DNA from: Chondrilla cf. caribensis
Lineage: Eukaryota; Porifera; Demospongiae; Chondrillida; Chondrillidae
NCBI GenBank assembly: GCA_964020155.1
Contig: OZ026567.1
Span: 2,987,350-3,051,349, forward strand
Reading direction: 5' to 3'
Length of the DNA stretch: 64,000 nt
Under the pieces are notes generated by a model. That model was given only the letters and a program-made list of their open reading frames with translations, was not told where the DNA came from and searched no databases. Below, one piece after another: positions 51,948 to 64,000 of the stretch. The first letter of the stretch is position 1. Each line of letters begins with the position of its first letter. Position numbers and translations under genes: made by a program.

Positions 51948-52071
51948 GGCCAATTTCCAGTCTGGCCTCAGTCAGCTGGCTGACGTATGCAAAATGTCGT
52001 AGCAGAGTGGGGGGAGTACGCAACCGGCCTTCATTAATTTTTGTTGTGTGTTGTGCCTTTGTCCTTCAAAA

Positions 52072-63638
<11,567 letters not shown>

Positions 63639-63788
63639 GTGAGCATTGTGTGGTAGATTTGCATGCCAAACACGCCGTATGTACATCACATGGGTATCAA
63701 CACTGACATGCTTTACATACTGCACCTACTTCTACTTGCATGATCTATGTGCATACTGTTTACTCTGTGTGAAGTTATGTGCTGGGTA

Positions 63789-64000
63789 CAGTCAAACCTC
63801 CGGTAGTGGACATGTCAGGATCGGACGTTTTGTTCACTGTGGAGAGTGTTTTGCTCCTCAGAGGTAAAATGTGTGTTAGCTGTACAGGAAGTCCATTTTG
63901 GTGCTTCAAGGTGTGTCCTTTGTAGGGAGGTAATATCTGCGATGTTCTTTATTCAGACTGCCCTGTGATAGCGACTACTGCATATACAGAGGTCATTCTG
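63789..64000. mobile_element. CAGTCAAACCTCCGG-ended element, cut by the window edge
   Basis: It begins TA-CAGTCAAACCTCCGGTAG and contains GGTGTGTCCTTTGTAGGGAG, shared with the element at 61908. The right end is outside the window. Confidence 0.6.

Overview
The window is nuclear DNA of a multicellular animal. It holds spliced genes with GT-AG introns, in-phase exon joins and very abundant microsatellites and minisatellites. I recognise five protein genes by motif. None of the five is vertebrate-like in architecture: the YAP homologue is short with one WW domain, the PAK N-terminus is short, and TOM22 has no intron. An invertebrate, possibly an early-branching one such as a sponge, is my best guess, with low confidence. 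No database search was run; all identities come from motif recognition.

Layout: (1) 1370-20775 (+), a TIA-1/TIAR-type RNA-binding protein with three RRMs and a Gln/Tyr-rich tail, nine coding exons, 5' end missing. (2) 23642-37121 (+), a Yorkie/YAP-like Hippo effector in two coding exons separated by a 12.5 kb intron that cuts the WW domain. (3) 41260-41613 (-), a single-exon TOM22 mitochondrial import receptor, head-to-head with (4) 42129-49267 (+), a complete 496-residue group-I p21-activated kinase in 14 exons. (5) 52072 to about 63638 (+), Integrator subunit 6 (INTS6) with a VWA/MIDAS N-terminus, 13 exons seen, 3' end beyond the window.

The rest is introns and intergenic DNA built from repeats. 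These include (TG/CA)n tracts of up to about 480 bp, minisatellites with units of 20-85 bp, and many short inverted-repeat elements. Most of the inverted-repeat elements start CAGTG and sit in TA dinucleotides, as expected of Tc1/mariner/pogo derivatives. There are also two CCGTATA-ended elements, two hAT-like copies, one decayed pogo/Tigger element with DNA-binding-domain remnants, a truncated LINE 3' end, and a near-perfect fold-back of about 174 bp.

The genes do not form one pathway. Two of them, YAP and group-I PAK, are both linked to cytoskeletal and growth signalling in animals. I found no convincing new multigene system. The most useful leads are the YAP homologue's regulatory motifs, the TOM22/PAK shared promoter, repeat arrays that copy a 5' splice site next to INTS6 exon 11, the palindrome beside the PAK exon 1 donor, and the nested transposon copies.
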